A stretch of DNA of 33,324 nucleotides. Origin: Fulvivirga sp. GTDB taxonomy: Bacteria > Bacteroidota > Bacteroidia > Cytophagales > Cyclobacteriaceae. The stretch lies in the NCBI GenBank assembly GCA_028280565.1, contig JANQLQ010000135.1, positions 1-33,324 of the forward strand. The letters run 5' to 3'. The notes under the pieces are model-generated. The model had not been told where the DNA came from, made no database searches, and saw only the letters and a list, made by a program, of their open reading frames with translations. Every line of letters begins with the position of its first letter. Within the stretch, counting starts at the first letter, position 1. The position numbers and the translations under genes were made by a program. Positions 1 to 9,300 of the stretch are shown piece after piece.

Positions 1-74
1 CTTGTTTGACAAATGTATAATTTCATTCCCAATTACACAAGCAATACTCTTTTCTTATGTCAACTACAATTGCC

Positions 75-82
75 TATATTTG
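75..82 (+). promoter_or_regulatory. Candidate Bacteroidota-type promoter (-7) for the XRE gene
   Basis: TATATTTG matches the Bacteroidota -7 consensus TAnnTTTG. A TTTC at 51-54, one base off the -33 TTTG, lies 20 bases upstream. Transcription would start near 89, about 30 bases before the ATG at 119, which supports that start over a longer reading frame. Assigned by pattern only. Confidence 0.45.
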
Positions 83-118
83 GCCATATTCATCCAAAAG
101 CATGGCGTTAAGCACATT

Positions 119-454
119 ATGTTGAACATCGGGGACAGGATCATACAGCTTAGGAAACGCGATAACCTCTCACAAGCCGGCTTAGCCGATAAGATCGGGG
201 CCTCCAGGACCATCGTGGGCAACTACGAACGCAATATCAACGCCCCGTCCATCGATATGCTCGTAAGGATCGCCAAGGTCTTTAACGTTTCGGTCGATTA
301 CCTCGTGGGGGAAGGGCAATCCGCCCACTTCGACAAGGAAGTGCTCAAAAGGATCGAGGACATCGAGCACCTAGACCACGACACGCGCGAGAAGCTCTTT
401 TTCCTCATTGATAACATCATCCAGAACTTTAAAACCAAGCAGGCTTTTTCTTGA
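119..454 (+). CDS. XRE-family helix-turn-helix transcriptional regulator
   Basis: A 111-residue protein with an N-terminal HTH_3/XRE domain (about residues 4-62): the LSQAGLADKIGASRTIVGNY segment is the classic helix-turn-helix, and VSVDYLVGEG closes the domain. The remaining ~45 residues are a charged, probably helical tail. The frame is open upstream to the window edge, but the upstream translation is not regulator-like and a promoter-like TATATTTG lies at 75-82, so I start at the ATG at 119. It stands alone and converges on the lipoprotein gene at the end of the RHS operon. Its target is unknown; control of the neighbouring operon is possible but nothing in the sequence shows it. Confidence 0.85.
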   Translation: MLNIGDRIIQLRKRDNLSQAGLADKIGASRTIVGNYERNINAPSIDMLVRIAKVFNVSVDYLVGEGQSAHFDKEVLKRIEDIEHLDHDTREKLFFLIDNIIQNFKTKQAFS

Positions 455-532
455 GGTGTCTTTAAAAAATAATTGTAGAGGCCGTAATCACACCTGTCTG
501 CCGTAGGCATCAGACTTCTTCGCTTTACAGTT

Positions 533-583
533 CTTTTGCATGCAAAAGGCTTAAGTAACACGCTACGATCATACTATACTTAA
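533..583. terminator. Palindromes between convergent genes (possible bidirectional terminator)
   Basis: A perfect 16-bp palindrome CTTTTGCATGCAAAAG (533-548) is followed by a perfect 7-bp inverted repeat, TTAAGTA (551-557) and TACTTAA (577-583). They lie between the convergent XRE and lipoprotein genes. There is no strong T-tract, so a terminator role is inferred from position. Confidence 0.35.
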
Positions 584-595
584 CACTGGACGAGA

Positions 596-1138
596 TTATA
601 AACTTGATTTAGAGCCTACGGAATATAGATACATTTTATTGTCCTTTTGAACAATAAAAAAAATTGGATTATTTGAACCAAACTTTTTAGAGTGTAAGGC
701 CACTTCTATATATCCACCCCAGTCATATACCAATGGCCTTGAAACAATAACAAGATAGTTATATTCATTCTGAATGAATTCCTCCGTGCTAACTAAGCTA
801 TAGTTTTCTGAAGAAGGAAAGTGATAGCAATCAAAAGATGGAAGGTTTATAGGATAATCAAAGTCCCCGAATTGAGGCGTCCAAGAGCAAATATCTTTTG
901 CTATATATATATCCTTACTCGTGATTTTCTGGTTTTTCACATCATCTAAGAATAATTCGTTCCCTTTTGAAAACTTATCTAGATCTTTTAAAATCTCATT
1001 TTTTAAAAAATCAACTGCGTTAAGTTCTATATAGTTTTCGTAGCTATTTTCGCTTTTAGATCCTAAATCTGTATTACAACCAGTAAAACAAATTAGCTTG
1101 AGGCAAAAACTAATAAATATGATTTTTCTAAAACTCAT
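596..1138 (-). CDS. Small predicted lipoprotein, candidate immunity partner of the RHS tip
   Basis: A 180-residue protein with a short signal peptide and a lipobox-like CFTGC ending at Cys21, so a membrane-anchored lipoprotein is likely. I do not recognise the mature domain; it is acidic and rich in Asn, Ser and Tyr. Its ATG overlaps the TGA of the preceding RHS gene (ATGA, 1135-1138), so translation is probably coupled. The DNA is clearly AT-rich (hand counts of single 60-base lines give about 28-35% GC, against 47-57% in the RHS gene). Last in the operon, right after a variable RHS C-terminus, is the usual place for an immunity gene of a polymorphic toxin. A lipoprotein would fit a toxin acting outside the cytoplasm. 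The immunity role is inference from position. Confidence 0.7.
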   Translation of the reverse strand: MSFRKIIFISFCLKLICFTGCNTDLGSKSENSYENYIELNAVDFLKNEILKDLDKFSKGNELFLDDVKNQKITSKDIYIAKDICSWTPQFGDFDYPINLPSFDCYHFPSSENYSLVSTEEFIQNEYNYLVIVSRPLVYDWGGYIEVALHSKKFGSNNPIFFIVQKDNKMYLYSVGSKSSL

Positions 1139-4100
1139 TCTGTATCAGGGGATAAAAAGTTCTTTAAGCGATTTACATAGCTTTCTGCTGCATCAGAAGT
1201 ATTCATGATATCTATAGCAATGAGATTGGTACGATTATAATTATTCCTAATCCCCACCCTAATTCGGTCTCGAAAACCAGGAATCACTACAACTTCATCT
1301 CCAAATTGGTTGGCTGCATCGCCATATGAATAATTACCCTCTATACCTACACCATCATTTCTAAGTGACAAACTTACTCCTATTCTGACACCATTAGGAT
1401 GAAAAAACTTGGTACGAGTACCCATACCTATAATTCTCATTGCCGATGGAGTATTGAAATTTTTGGGCTTAAACACATCTTCAAAATAAAGGTTTTCACC
1501 TGTCTCGTCCATGTATTGATGTACTTCCCTTAATTTTATTAATAGTTCTTCATAGGAAAGCTTATTGATGTCTACCTTTTTGCCTAAAGGTCCTTGGTTT
1601 TGAAGTATATTTTCACCAATCCTATGCGCTACATCATTAGCCCCGGCAACAATACCTGCTACCGCTGCCCCTTTCCAAAACTCTCCCCCGGTAAATTCTG
1701 CCGTAGCGCCGCCTAAAAGCATGGCAGACCCAATACTTGTTACGTGGCCGGCCGTCCCGGTTAGATTCTCGGTGCCAAGTCCCACGGCGCCCCCAACAGC
1801 CCCAGAAGCAAACGAAGTCCAAAAGTCCCCACCTTGTCCCGCCGATAAGCCCCCTTGGAATGTAGCATGGGTCGCTACCTTAGCTACTTTCAAAATCGCT
1901 ACTTTGCTTGAGTTACTGGCGGCGGCCTTGATCGCACTTTGGAACTCGGTGCCTATGCCAAATGTAATCGCCCCGGATACCGCCCCTACAAAAACGCTTT
2001 TCCCGAATTGCCCCCAGTCCCAGTTGTTGAACCCGCCGTCACTTAACGCTACGCTAGCCGTGTAACTGGTGGCGCTCACTGCTACCGCGATGGCAATGGC
2101 TGTTAAACTAATCGGGTCCTCTCCATCCGGGTCCACCGTGCTAATAGGGTTATTCAACATGCCCACGTACCCACTGGGCCCGTTGTAGACGGGGTCGATA
2201 CTCATGAACCTTCCTAGCGCCGCGTGGTAATTCCTCGCATGGAAGTCGTACCAATCGGTGCCTTCTAATTCTTCTTTGCCTTGGTAGAGGTACTCGTTCT
2301 TATCCAGTTCCGGTCTCTGGAAGGAGTTAAACGAGAGGCCGAACGGGTAGTAGTCATCCTTTTGAGTGACATTATGCTGGCTGAGCTCTATGGAAAGGTC
2401 ATCGAAATAGACCTCGGTGAAGGTGGTGCTTTCATTGCTGAGGTATACGAGGATGTATCCCTGCCCTGGGGCTACGAAGTTATCGATGCGGAGTTCGTCG
2501 AAGTTTGCATTTTTGGGCTGGTCAAGGCGTTGGGTGGCTGCGGCGTTTAATTGTTTATAGGCGAAGGTAACGTCTTTTTCCAGGTCGATCACTTCTTCGT
2601 TAGGTAAGAACATCACGTTCAAAAATGCCATCGGGCCATTGACGTCTTCCAGTGGGAAACCCGTGGTGCCGATCAATGAACCATCACCAAAGTTGGTATT
2701 TATGGTGCCATTGCCCATTTCGCTCATGCTGCTGGAAGAGCTGGTGAAAGCGGAAATTAAGTTGGCCGCCAAAGAAGTAACTACATTTGAGGCATCCGGG
2801 GTGATCTCTACATACTTGGCAAACACAGAGGCAGTCAGGGTATCCCCGGCATGGACCGGTAACGCGATCACGGAACCTACCCGACTGCCTTCATTGGCAT
2901 TCAGTATTTGAGCATGGGTGTAGGTGGTGTCCAGCATATCCGTATGATCAAATCTATCATCCTCACGGATGGTGACTTCCTGGAATAGCGGCTGGTCATC
3001 TCCTTCGCCCTCGTAGTTCAAGGTAAAGGTGTGGGTCTTCGGTGTGGCGGAAACGACCACGCGATTGTTCCCTAGGTGGTCTCGAAGGAAATATTGGTAT
3101 TCGAACCCCCCGGTAGTGGCATCTGGCACGATGCGGCCTTCTTCATGATGGACTTGCTTAAGCTCACCGTTCTCGAAGATGAACTCTCCAAGATAATCGG
3201 TGCGTTTCGTTCGTTCGCCTTGGGCGTTGTATAGCTCTTCAGACAGCTTGACGCCCGCTGCATCGTAGGAGTACAAGATGTATTCCCCCGTGTTTTTATA
3301 AATGCGCTCGGGCAGATCCATGTGGTTGTAAACGATGGAATCAATGCCTTGGTTTTCGTCTTTTATTAAGTTGCCATTGTCATCATACATGTAGTCATTG
3401 CCTGTACTATTTTTGTCAGCAAAACCACTCCAGCCAGTAAGGTCGCTCACGGCTACGAGTTGGTTGCCCCCTGCGTAGGCGTAGGAGAGGGCGTCGATCG
3501 TGCGTACTCCCTCTTCGTCGGCCTGGCGTTTGAGTGAAGTAATGTTGCCGTTCCTGTCATAGCTGATCCCAGGGACGCTGAACCCTCCCGTTTGACTGGT
3601 GGTCCAACTCCCCGTAGTGGGTGAGGTTAGCCCGGTCGCATATTGGGCGGCTTCTAACTGGCTCGCTTCATCATAATGATAGGTGTAGAGCCTTTCCTCG
3701 TCATCGCCAAAGTATTTCCATTTGATCGCGGTAATGCTGCCATTGTGCCTGGGATCATGGGTGAAATCAGTGGTGGCAGCTACATTTTGGGTGGTGGACA
3801 CCTCTACCGGTTCGGTGTAGGGGGAGGCTCCTAAAGCATTTAGGGCCTGCACACGGTAGTAGTAAGTCGTATTGGAGGGTAACCCGGCATCTTCGTATTG
3901 GGTTATATCGCGTTCTGTGGTGCCAATCACGGCATACCCGGTAGTAAGATTGGTAGAACGTTCTATGCTGAAACCTACTTCATTATTTGATCCGTCTTGC
4001 CAGCCCAGCCGGATGGAGTTTTCATCTACGTGGAGGACTTCCAGCAGGGAGGGGGCTTCAGGCGGACTTTCAATGTACCCAACAAAAGCGTGTTCCTTGG

Positions 4101-6288
4101 GGCCTGGCCTCATGGCGCTAGGGGTCCGTAAGATCAGGTATTGCGCCGGTGGAGTTATAGGTGTCAGTTCATAGTTTGTATCTTCCACCCACAATTCATC
4201 CCCTGTATTGGGTAGGTTTTGGGCGGTGTTAAAGTTCAAACGGGATTCGACAGTACCATCGTTTACATCGTCCGTATCGTCATCCCACCACAGTTCGGCA
4301 AAGCGGTCATGATCGCCTCCACTCCAGGGCGCATAGAGGGTCCAAGTGCCCGTGATCCTCACATTGGCATAATCCGCTCCAAAATCGACATAGCCAAATC
4401 GATTTTCAAAAGTAGGTACGTTACTGCCCGTGGTGGTGGTAGCAGGGGCCTGGGTATCTATATTCCAGCTAGGTTCTTCGTCGAACGCATTTTGAAAGGG
4501 GTAAAAAGCTGTACCCGCTTGCCCTGCATTTGTTGGAGTGATAATCACAAGGTCCGTATTCACATCCATTGTGACTACGGTGAGTTCCGGGCTGTATACA
4601 GACGCCCCGGATGTACTCAAGGCTCTTACCCTGTAGTAGTAAGTGGCAGTAGGGGTAAGGCCGGTATCCGTATACGTAGTCTCATCGGGACCGGTGGTAT
4701 GCACTACTGTATAGCCATTTCCCGGGGTGATACTACGTTCTATTTCAAAACTGGTTTCATTCGTGGAATTATCCGTCCAGGCCAATGCCACCTGCGTGGA
4801 ACCTATGGCGATGGTCGTAAGCCCGGTGGGTGCTGCCGGGGCTGCTTCCTGGTAGCCTACAAAAGCGTATTCCTTTGCGCCTACCCTCATGTTAGCAGGG
4901 GTTTGACAGATCAAATAGCGCGCCGGTGGGGTGATGGGCGATAGTTCGTGGTTTGTATCTTCCACCCACTGCTCTTCCCCGGTATTCGGCAAGTTAAGAG
5001 CGGTATTGAAATTCAATTGCGTTTCGGTGAAACCATTATCGTTTACGTTGTCCGGATCGTCATCCCACCAGAGGTTGGCAAAAGGCGTGTGGTCACCCCC
5101 TTTCCAAGCGGTGTATAGGGTCCAGGTGCCGGTGATCCGTAGTTCAGCGTAGCCTTCACCAAAGTCAATATAACCGTAGCGATTGCTAAACGTTGGTGCC
5201 GCCGTGCCGCCTGTGCCACCTATCGGGGCCTGTGTGGTTGCATCCCAGGTGGGGGGATCATCGAAAGCAGCTTCCATGGGGAAGAAGGTAGGGCCCGCTT
5301 GGCCTGCCGCTATGGGGGTAAGTATTATAGTGCCGACGGACACATCGGTGGTGGTGGTCACCGTGAGTTCCGGGCTGTAGGCCGATGTGCCGGAGGCATT
5401 CACGGCTCGCACACGGTAATAGTAGGAAGTACCGGCGGTGAGCCCCGTATCCGTATAGCCCGTTGCATTGGCTAACGTGGTATGAAGAAGCGTAAAGCTG
5501 CTCCCGGCAGTAGGGCTTCGCTCTATTTCAAACCCGGTTTCGTTGTTACTGTTATCTGTCCAGGTCAAGGTCACTTGGGAGGAACCAACACTTGTAGCCG
5601 CCAGGCCGGAAGGTGCAGCAGGCAGGCTTTCCGTGTAGCCCACAATGGCATATTCTTTGGCACGAGCAGTCATGGAGAGGGGTGACCGGCAGATCAAATA
5701 GCGTGCGGCGGGAGTGATCGGCGACAATTCATGGTTACTATCTTCTACCCATTGCTCGTTAGCAGTGCCTGTAAGGCCTTGAGCACTGTTAAAATTCAGC
5801 CGGGTTTCCACGGTGCCGTCATTGATGTTATCCGTATCATCATCCCACCATATTTCCGCATAGGGAGTTTGATCTCCATTACTCCAAGCAGTGTATTGGG
5901 TCCAAGTAGCTGTGATCCTCAGATCGGCGTAGCCTGTACCAAAATCAATGTAGCCGTAACGGTCGTTGAACGACGGCGCATTAGCGCCTCCCGTACCCCC
6001 GTTGGGAGAACCGGATGTAGCATCCCAGGAAGGCTGGCCGTCAAATGCTTGCTCCATAGGGAAAAATGCACCTCCTACTTGTCCCGCTGCAAAGGGAGTG
6101 AGGATGGTCAATGTCGCCCCGTTCATGGATCGTTTTAACCCGGTATATGTCTTGCTGGCTCCTGGGACAGGCAAGACGTTACCGGGAAGGCTGTGATCGT
6201 CTAAGGAACTTTCGAGGTGACCGGGAGCTAGGGCATGCAACGTGCCGAAGGCTCCGAGTAAAATGGGGATTAAAATGGTTTTTCGCAT
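1135..6288 (-). CDS. Exported RHS-repeat protein with FN3 modules, RHS core and variable C-terminal tip
   Basis: 1717 residues. In order: signal peptide (1-~21); three tandem ~261-residue units starting near 57, 318 and 579, each an unnamed beta-rich module plus an FN3 domain; YD/RHS strands from ~845 (NGSITAIKWKYF onward), including YFLRDHLGNNRVVV; a ~200-residue insert; the RHS core (1313-1392), with YYPFGLSF and ending NPISTVDPDGEDP; then 325 variable residues. The variable part begins with a hydrophobic Gly/Ala-rich stretch containing GGEFWKGAAVAGIVAGAND and ends in ~150 residues (from ~1565) that match no toxin family I know. In known RHS proteins the core is where the toxic tip is cleaved and kept in the shell. 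The RHS part starts mid-shell; its first half lies in the gene upstream. Start is 30 bases after that gene's stop. A toxin role is inferred. Confidence 0.9.
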   Translation of the reverse strand: MRKTILIPILLGAFGTLHALAPGHLESSLDDHSLPGNVLPVPGASKTYTGLKRSMNGATLTILTPFAAGQVGGAFFPMEQAFDGQPSWDATSGSPNGGTGGANAPSFNDRYGYIDFGTGYADLRITATWTQYTAWSNGDQTPYAEIWWDDDTDNINDGTVETRLNFNSAQGLTGTANEQWVEDSNHELSPITPAARYLICRSPLSMTARAKEYAIVGYTESLPAAPSGLAATSVGSSQVTLTWTDNSNNETGFEIERSPTAGSSFTLLHTTLANATGYTDTGLTAGTSYYYRVRAVNASGTSAYSPELTVTTTTDVSVGTIILTPIAAGQAGPTFFPMEAAFDDPPTWDATTQAPIGGTGGTAAPTFSNRYGYIDFGEGYAELRITGTWTLYTAWKGGDHTPFANLWWDDDPDNVNDNGFTETQLNFNTALNLPNTGEEQWVEDTNHELSPITPPARYLICQTPANMRVGAKEYAFVGYQEAAPAAPTGLTTIAIGSTQVALAWTDNSTNETSFEIERSITPGNGYTVVHTTGPDETTYTDTGLTPTATYYYRVRALSTSGASVYSPELTVVTMDVNTDLVIITPTNAGQAGTAFYPFQNAFDEEPSWNIDTQAPATTTTGSNVPTFENRFGYVDFGADYANVRITGTWTLYAPWSGGDHDRFAELWWDDDTDDVNDGTVESRLNFNTAQNLPNTGDELWVEDTNYELTPITPPAQYLILRTPSAMRPGPKEHAFVGYIESPPEAPSLLEVLHVDENSIRLGWQDGSNNEVGFSIERSTNLTTGYAVIGTTERDITQYEDAGLPSNTTYYYRVQALNALGASPYTEPVEVSTTQNVAATTDFTHDPRHNGSITAIKWKYFGDDEERLYTYHYDEASQLEAAQYATGLTSPTTGSWTTSQTGGFSVPGISYDRNGNITSLKRQADEEGVRTIDALSYAYAGGNQLVAVSDLTGWSGFADKNSTGNDYMYDDNGNLIKDENQGIDSIVYNHMDLPERIYKNTGEYILYSYDAAGVKLSEELYNAQGERTKRTDYLGEFIFENGELKQVHHEEGRIVPDATTGGFEYQYFLRDHLGNNRVVVSATPKTHTFTLNYEGEGDDQPLFQEVTIREDDRFDHTDMLDTTYTHAQILNANEGSRVGSVIALPVHAGDTLTASVFAKYVEITPDASNVVTSLAANLISAFTSSSSSMSEMGNGTINTNFGDGSLIGTTGFPLEDVNGPMAFLNVMFLPNEEVIDLEKDVTFAYKQLNAAATQRLDQPKNANFDELRIDNFVAPGQGYILVYLSNESTTFTEVYFDDLSIELSQHNVTQKDDYYPFGLSFNSFQRPELDKNEYLYQGKEELEGTDWYDFHARNYHAALGRFMSIDPVYNGPSGYVGMLNNPISTVDPDGEDPISLTAIAIAVAVSATSYTASVALSDGGFNNWDWGQFGKSVFVGAVSGAITFGIGTEFQSAIKAAASNSSKVAILKVAKVATHATFQGGLSAGQGGDFWTSFASGAVGGAVGLGTENLTGTAGHVTSIGSAMLLGGATAEFTGGEFWKGAAVAGIVAGANDVAHRIGENILQNQGPLGKKVDINKLSYEELLIKLREVHQYMDETGENLYFEDVFKPKNFNTPSAMRIIGMGTRTKFFHPNGVRIGVSLSLRNDGVGIEGNYSYGDAANQFGDEVVVIPGFRDRIRVGIRNNYNRTNLIAIDIMNTSDAAESYVNRLKNFLSPDTE
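3790..6120 (-). repeat. Three tandem 261-codon repeats in the RHS gene
   Basis: Three units of about 783 bases start near 6120, 5337 and 4554. Each encodes an unnamed ~165-residue module with recurring YGYIDFG (YGYVDFG-like in the third), WWDDD, LNFN, QWVED/LWVED and ARYLI-type motifs, followed by an FN3 domain with TWTDNSNNETGFEIERS-like and TYYYRVRAL-like motifs. The period is exactly 261 residues between the first and second and between the second and third units, pointing to internal duplication with little later length change. Confidence 0.9.
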
Positions 6289-6318
6289 AGGTTTTATGGT
6301 TGAGGTACTCCCCCTCTA

Positions 6319-9300
6319 TCAGTTCCCGCCAGGTTGAACTCCATTCAATGGGTTTTGGTACAGTATTTCCATACCAAAAAGGTCGTTGATGTCGTTGTTT
6401 CGGCCATCAACGGAAAATTGAACATTATTGATCGATTGCAGCCAGCCCCGGATATTATACTGGTAGTCCACGGATTGTAAAGGGATGTCCTGTTCTACAT
6501 GCAGGTTTTTTTCGATCAATTGTCCCAACTCGTTATACACGTTCTCGGCCAGGAACTTTTCTCCTTGACCCACATCATTTTTGAACAATTCATGGTAGCC
6601 TTCTTTTAGCCGGCCGGCATGGTCGTAGACAAACTTGCGTTGGATCGCATAGTTATCTGTGCCAGGCATGTTCAAGGTAGAATAGGTCATCAAAGGCCAG
6701 CCGGCAAAATTGTGTAGCGTACTCGCCCGGTCAATCCCCCCGGTATGGTTTTGCGCTATAGCCTGGATCGTTCGCCCGTCATCGTCGTAATACACCACGC
6801 CCGGGAGCCACTGATCTTGGTTCAAAACTTTTGTTTTGCTGCCGGTCACTTTGCCCCGTAAGATCTTCAGTGGCGCCGCGGGAAAACAATACTCGCCCTG
6901 TGGGGAATCCTGGCATCCCAACATCGAAGAGTCATAAGCATAAGCAGCCCCAAACAAGGTATCGGATTGAATGAAATCGTAGGAGTCATAGTAGGTTACC
7001 GATAAGTAGGCTTGTTCATCGGCTAAGACGGGGTAACTATCATTCGTATAGCCATGTACAGCGCCGTTCACTCCCTCGTATGCTTCATAGCGGCTTCCCC
7101 CGGTAGCATAATAGTTATCGATGGCCGATTGCATTGCGCTACGAGTAAAATCAGCGTTATCCAACAAACCGGTCAAGACCGGTCGGTCAAAGCGATCGTA
7201 TTTCGTAAAGGTCCACTGATTATTTTGACGTTGGTTACCAGATTGAGAGAGCACCAGCCGGTCCCACTGATCGTAGACATAATAGATCGCCTCTTGGTCC
7301 GGCCATTTTTCTTCGATAAGTTTTTCCTGTGCATCATACCGGTAGCTGTAGCATTGGGTAAGTAGAGTATTTTGATCGATGGTGAAGGGTGGTAGCCCAG
7401 TAAACCTGGAGATGACATTAGGCGTAATGCGGTATAGCAGGCTGCCGCGATTGTTGTAAATAAAATAGGTAATGATATCTCCAGCCGCTCGTTCTATCTT
7501 ACGCATCAGTTCACGCCCGAGCATGTCTTCGTACAGAAGGACTGTTTCATCGTCTTCGTTGACTGTAACGGTCTTTTTCAGTTGGGCTGTGGGATAGTAC
7601 CCGGCAGCTTCTAACTGGTTGCCCGAGATCTTCCAATGCAGCACATCACTTGCGGCATTCGTGGTGCGGTCGATCTTAATGGTGTTACCGGTGCTTACTT
7701 GCCAGGCCTCACCGGTTGACCCCTGTTCTAATACCTTGTTTTGCGGCGAGGTATCAAAAACCGTCTCGGCATAGGGAAAACTTGTATTGGCTACTCCATC
7801 GGGAGGATCCGCATAAAAATTAGTGGTTTCTTTCCTTGCAGAATCCCGGAAATTACCGGGCCGGGTGGTTTGGGCTATGGTGTAGCTGAGATATTGTTTG
7901 GAGCGCATGCCGTATTCATCGTAAATGATTGGCTGAACTACGTCTTTTTCGGAAGGAGAGGCGCCTTCCACTACGGTCTGCATATCACTTCCTAGCCCGT
8001 TGAGGTAATTCCAGGTACTGTTGCGTTGGTGATAGTTGAGGTTAGGCACGAACGCTACGTCCGTGATGCCTTCGGTCAGCACCTCCGTTTCCATCACATA
8101 GTTCTGGTTGGGGGTGAACGTACGCGCCCGGGCAAATCGCATCTCGGACTGGGCGGTATCCACTTGGCTGTAGATGCGGTAGAAATAGACCGTTCCGGGC
8201 TGTAGTCCGCTATCCGGCCACGCGGTAGTGCCTACAGGCAAGGTGGTTACGGTCTCATAAACTGCGGCCGCATTTCGGCGCTGGATCACATACTCTGTAT
8301 GGTTCCCAGGCGGTTCCTGCCAATTCAGCTCGATCTCAGCGGTGCTAATGGCGCGGGCCATAAAGCTGATAGGAGCGCCCGGGCAGAATGCGTTCACGGT
8401 CACTACTACATCATCGCTGGCAGAGCAGCCATCTTTTGTAGCCGTAACGGTTAGGGTATATATCCCGGGAATCGTACGCGAGAAATTGATCTCGGGGATC
8501 GTATCGCCGGTGCTCCACACATAACTATCCCCACCTTCGGCAACCAAGGTGACGGTATCCACCACGCAGATCTCCCGGTCTTCACTGGCCACGGCGATGG
8601 TTTGGATCTCGGGCAGGATGCTGGCTTGGGCAGAGCAGCCATTCGCACTGGTGACGGTGAGGGTGTATTCTTGCAATTCGTTGATTACCACATCTACCGT
8701 ACGCCCACTCAAGCCGCCGGGCTCCCAGGCGTAGGTAGCTCCTGTTACTTCGACCGCCTCTAAGGTCGCGGTTTGACCCGGGCATACCGGTACGGTGGGA
8801 AGGATCTCCGCGTCGACTGGATCATTGACCGTAATGGTTACTTGGCCTGATGCGGTGCACCCGAATGCGTCTTCGATGGTGTAGGAATAGGTGGTGGTGG
8901 TATCGGGTTGAGCGACGAAGCTGTTGAGAGCGCCTATTTCTGAACCCCAGTCTACTGTGAGGTTATCGCCATCGATGACGATGGGAATGGATTCGCCGCG
9001 GCATAGGGATTCATCTTGGGAGATCGAGAACACTGGGCCTACTATTGCCGAAACTGGGACACGTTCGCTCTCAACGCCTGAAACGGTTTGAGAAACGTAA
9101 TAGGTAGTGGTTTCGGTTAACAAAGGGGTGGTATAGGTTGAGCCTGTATGAAAGAAGGTACCTCCTGTAGAATCTGTATACCATTGGATGGTGCCTGAGC
9201 CTGTAACTATCAAACTAGCAGTCTGTCCTGTACAGATATTGACATTTGAGGCCTCAAGTGGGGTAATAATTTCAAGCTTAAAGCTAGAACTAAACAATTC

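Noticed and set aside
4219-4944. 241-codon plus-strand frame opposite the RHS gene
   Set aside because: Lies wholly antisense to the repeat units and mirrors their periodicity; a shadow of the real frame.
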